From positions 282,001 to 346,000 of the forward strand of contig JACSYO010001502.1 of NCBI GenBank assembly GCA_016806645.1: 64,000 nucleotides of DNA, read 5' to 3'. Below, one piece after another: positions 61,301-64,000 of this stretch. The position numbers were made by a program, and so were the translations under genes. Position 1 is the first letter of the stretch. Each line of letters opens with the position of its first letter. A model generated the notes under the pieces. It had not been told where the DNA came from. It did no database searches and worked only from the letters and a program-made list of their open reading frames with translations. The stretch is from Ophiodon elongatus (lineage: Eukaryota > Chordata > Actinopteri > Perciformes > Hexagrammidae).

Positions 61301-64000
61301 CTGCACAGACAAATTCATGTAAACCTCACAATAATCTTCAATCAAGAGAGCTTTAATAATGAATGACACTCTTCCAACAACAGTAATAATGTTTTGTTCC
61401 TTGTGTGGTTGGAACAACCACACAAGTTTATGACAGCTGTCAATGATCATATTTCCTGCGTGAACATAATTTCCTGGGCTTCCATTAGATGTGAATATTA
61501 CCTGGAAATGGCAGACCCCGCTAGGACAAATGGAAATCGGATTTAAAAAAGCCTTACGCCTCCTTTGCTCCAGTGATGCCGGCGTGCTATCTGAAATCAC
61601 ACACTGGGGCGACATTATGCCACTGTTGTTTGGTTCAGTCTGAAAAAGTAAAGCCAGCGAAACGGCGGATCTTATTTACGGCAGTATTGCGGCATCTCTG
61701 TGTGAAATGGGCTACAGATATGACGACTACACAAAACACTACAGTAAAAAGCATTGCTATTATATTTTATGATAATCTCTGAGCATAAAAGCATTAATAA
61801 AAGAGCAGCACTGTCTTTTCATTTTTAAGAAAAATGTATCTCTGTTATCAAACTAATGCTAAGATTTCCTAAAGCTGTCATTTTATTGGAGGAACATCAG
61901 TCTCCCACTCACTAATATTCCAACTTTAATTAAGTCTCTGGCGAGTTCCTTGGAAGAATCTCAAGTGCTCAAATCCAAACAGATGGCACTCTATTTATTG
62001 CATACCTTATGCCACAGGTACTAGCTTTTCCCCCCAAAAGTCTACCCAAGATAAGGCTTCCCTTTATATACTCTCCTGGGCCCGCACGATTCAAAATTCA
62101 ACCAAACAATACAGAAAAGTTTGTTTTAATTAGATCAAAAAATACAATATAAAATAAATCAAATGGAAGACAATCCCAGGGCAGGCTATTTAAAGATGCA
62201 CCACAGAGAATGTGAGTCAGTGTGGATGAATGAGTTTAAAATACAGTGGGTAGCCCTGTTTTAGTCATCAATCCGCGGGCCTGCATGTGGCCTGATTCGA
62301 ACAACGGAGCCGTTGCCTCACAAAGTGGAAGCCCTCATGCAGCAAACAAGGGAATTGTATCTGACTGTACACATTCATCTAGACTAATGGCATGGTGATG
62401 CATCCAGGGGGATACACAAGCTCATGTTCTTTGTTCCAGATCATTTGACTCCTTCTGACTTCCACTCATCCCTGTCACAAGTGGAAGTGTGAGTGATCTG
62501 TTTAATCTCATCAAATATGATTAGGCAAAACACATCTCAAGATAATATCCTACAGCCCTCTGATTCAGCAGCGATACAGATGATGTGTGAATGTTGCAGC
62601 TTTTAGTAAAAGGGGCAACAGAAGACTCAGCTGTGCCTTTATTACCTTGACATGAAATACTGTGTAAAGAAATGACATGGGCTGTTTGAAGTTATATAAA
62701 AGTAAGAAACCTTTTAGCTAATCTATATGTGGGTAGAGTGTAACTGCAATGCTAGTTGGCATCATCATGACATTATTCTGCAATGACTCTTTTCAAAGGT
62801 AGCACCAGTGTTGTAAACATGCCATTATTATTCTACCCAATTCTCCATTAGAATGAGCTGTCAATCAAAGACAAAACCATTTACACAAACAATGCAACCC
62901 TGAGCTTCTAAGGGCAACGATAACAGACTCCCAACACAAAGTTTTGAAAATGAAAAGGAGGATATTGAAAAATTGTGAATTGCATCTTCCACTGTCTGCT
63001 CTTTGCACCTCATCTTTGGGTGCTGAGCAATGATTGCAAGTAAACTCTTCCAAAATATTTGTCCTGCCTGACAGGCAATATGAAAGATGACACAATATTA
63101 ATAAAATAAAAAGTATAGTTGGATGTGTTTTTTTGTTGGGAATGTTGTGATTATCGGTAAATACAGTATTGACTCAAGGTTTGGGTGATTCAATGGGTTA
63201 CCTCACAGTGTCACCAATGCCTATTCAATCTTTAATTAAAGAACATGAGCGAGAGGACTAAGATTTCTTCATCACTTCTGTTTAGCATACTGCATTTGCC
63301 TTGCAATCCCACTCCATTTTTGAAGTCCTTTTTATCCTTGTACGTCCTCATCAAATCGCCCAGGGAATTGCACAATGCAAATTGTATGCTTAGATATTGA
63401 AAACAAGTGGAATTACTGTTATTTCTGCATAAATCCTGCTGCTTGCTGTTAATCCAAAATAAGGACCAGTATTTGTGTCAGGGTTGGAGGGCTTTTCATG
63501 CAAGGTCTTGCGATGGCTCCTCCAGTTGTCACTAATCTACAGCAGAACTAAAACACAAACTCTGTTGATATCAGTCTGGTTCAAGTAAATGTAAAATACA
63601 GAACTTTTCAGTCAAAAATGGCAAATGCTCATGAAGTACCCCACCCAAATGCAACTATTAGCTTAAGAATTCATGTTTAACATTGCTGAATCAGAATTGT
63701 GCTGTAGACCTGATATGTTTAAGTGTAATAATGTTTTTTTTTAAGATATCAATTTGTCCCTGAAGGATTTTGTCAGAGACTTCTGTTCTGGTATGATAAG
63801 AGCTTATTGTGAGCTGGAGGACTGATATGGACACTGCCTACGGGGTACAGTGGGTATCAGTTTCTTCAGTTTAGTAAGACTTACAAGGCCTCCTCAGAGG
63901 TCATGCTGTGATTGTTACATTGCCCAGGGTATGGTTCTCACATTTCAAGGGTAAAGAGAAAATCCATTTTCCAACTCACTATTTACGATTGCACATGAAT
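58323..64000. other. Gene-free right end of window
   Basis: No exon, RNA gene or transposon recognised. ORFs of 60-111 codons on both strands lack protein-like composition. A perfect hairpin lies at 61400-61426. The next gene in the human order, LTN1, is not seen before the window ends. Confidence 0.45.
61400..61426. repeat. Perfect 12-bp inverted repeat (hairpin)
   Basis: CTTGTGTGGTTG, a 3-base loop GAA, then CAACCACACAAG. The stem is perfect and no coding or transposon context is visible. Confidence 0.9.

Overview
The window reads as nuclear DNA of a ray-finned (teleost-type) fish. Genes are split by GT-AG introns and encode vertebrate proteins. Intergenic DNA is AT-rich and carries repeat types typical of fish: hAT- and TTAA-type MITEs, a worn LINE, and simple AT tracts. 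There are no bacterial, plasmid or viral features. I assembled the multi-exon genes by hand from splice sites and reading phase; exon lengths and phases close without a frame break in every case.

Layout: two claudin-8-like genes on the + strand (about 1.2-5 kb); grik1, the kainate receptor GluK1, on the + strand with 16 coding exons (7.8-31.5 kb); an 8.3 kb gene-free stretch with a composite minisatellite (34.4-35.35 kb); bach1 on the - strand (39.9-44.7 kb); usp16 on the - strand with 17 coding exons (45.2-50.0 kb); rwdd2b on the + strand, head to head with usp16 (50.6-53.1 kb); then about 10 kb without a recognisable gene. Gene order and orientation match human 21q21.3 read in reverse (CLDN8/CLDN17, GRIK1, BACH1, USP16, RWDD2B). 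CCT8 and MAP3K7CL, which lie between BACH1 and USP16 in human, are absent here; only about 0.6 kb separates the two genes.

The genes do not form a pathway. The claudins are tight-junction strand proteins. grik1 is a glutamate-gated channel subunit. bach1 is a haem-sensing repressor. usp16 is a histone H2A and ribosome-linked deubiquitinase. rwdd2b is an RWD-domain protein of unknown role. I found no clearly new biological system. The points most worth a second look are: the very long tail of the second claudin; a cluster of CTCF-like motifs inside inverted repeats in grik1 intron 3; an array rich in heat-shock-element-like motifs downstream of grik1; a CNC-small Maf (ARE) site in bach1 intron 1; altered haem-regulatory motifs in bach1; a GC-AG intron in usp16; and the grik1 features at the Q/R editing site, the alternative exon and residue 512.
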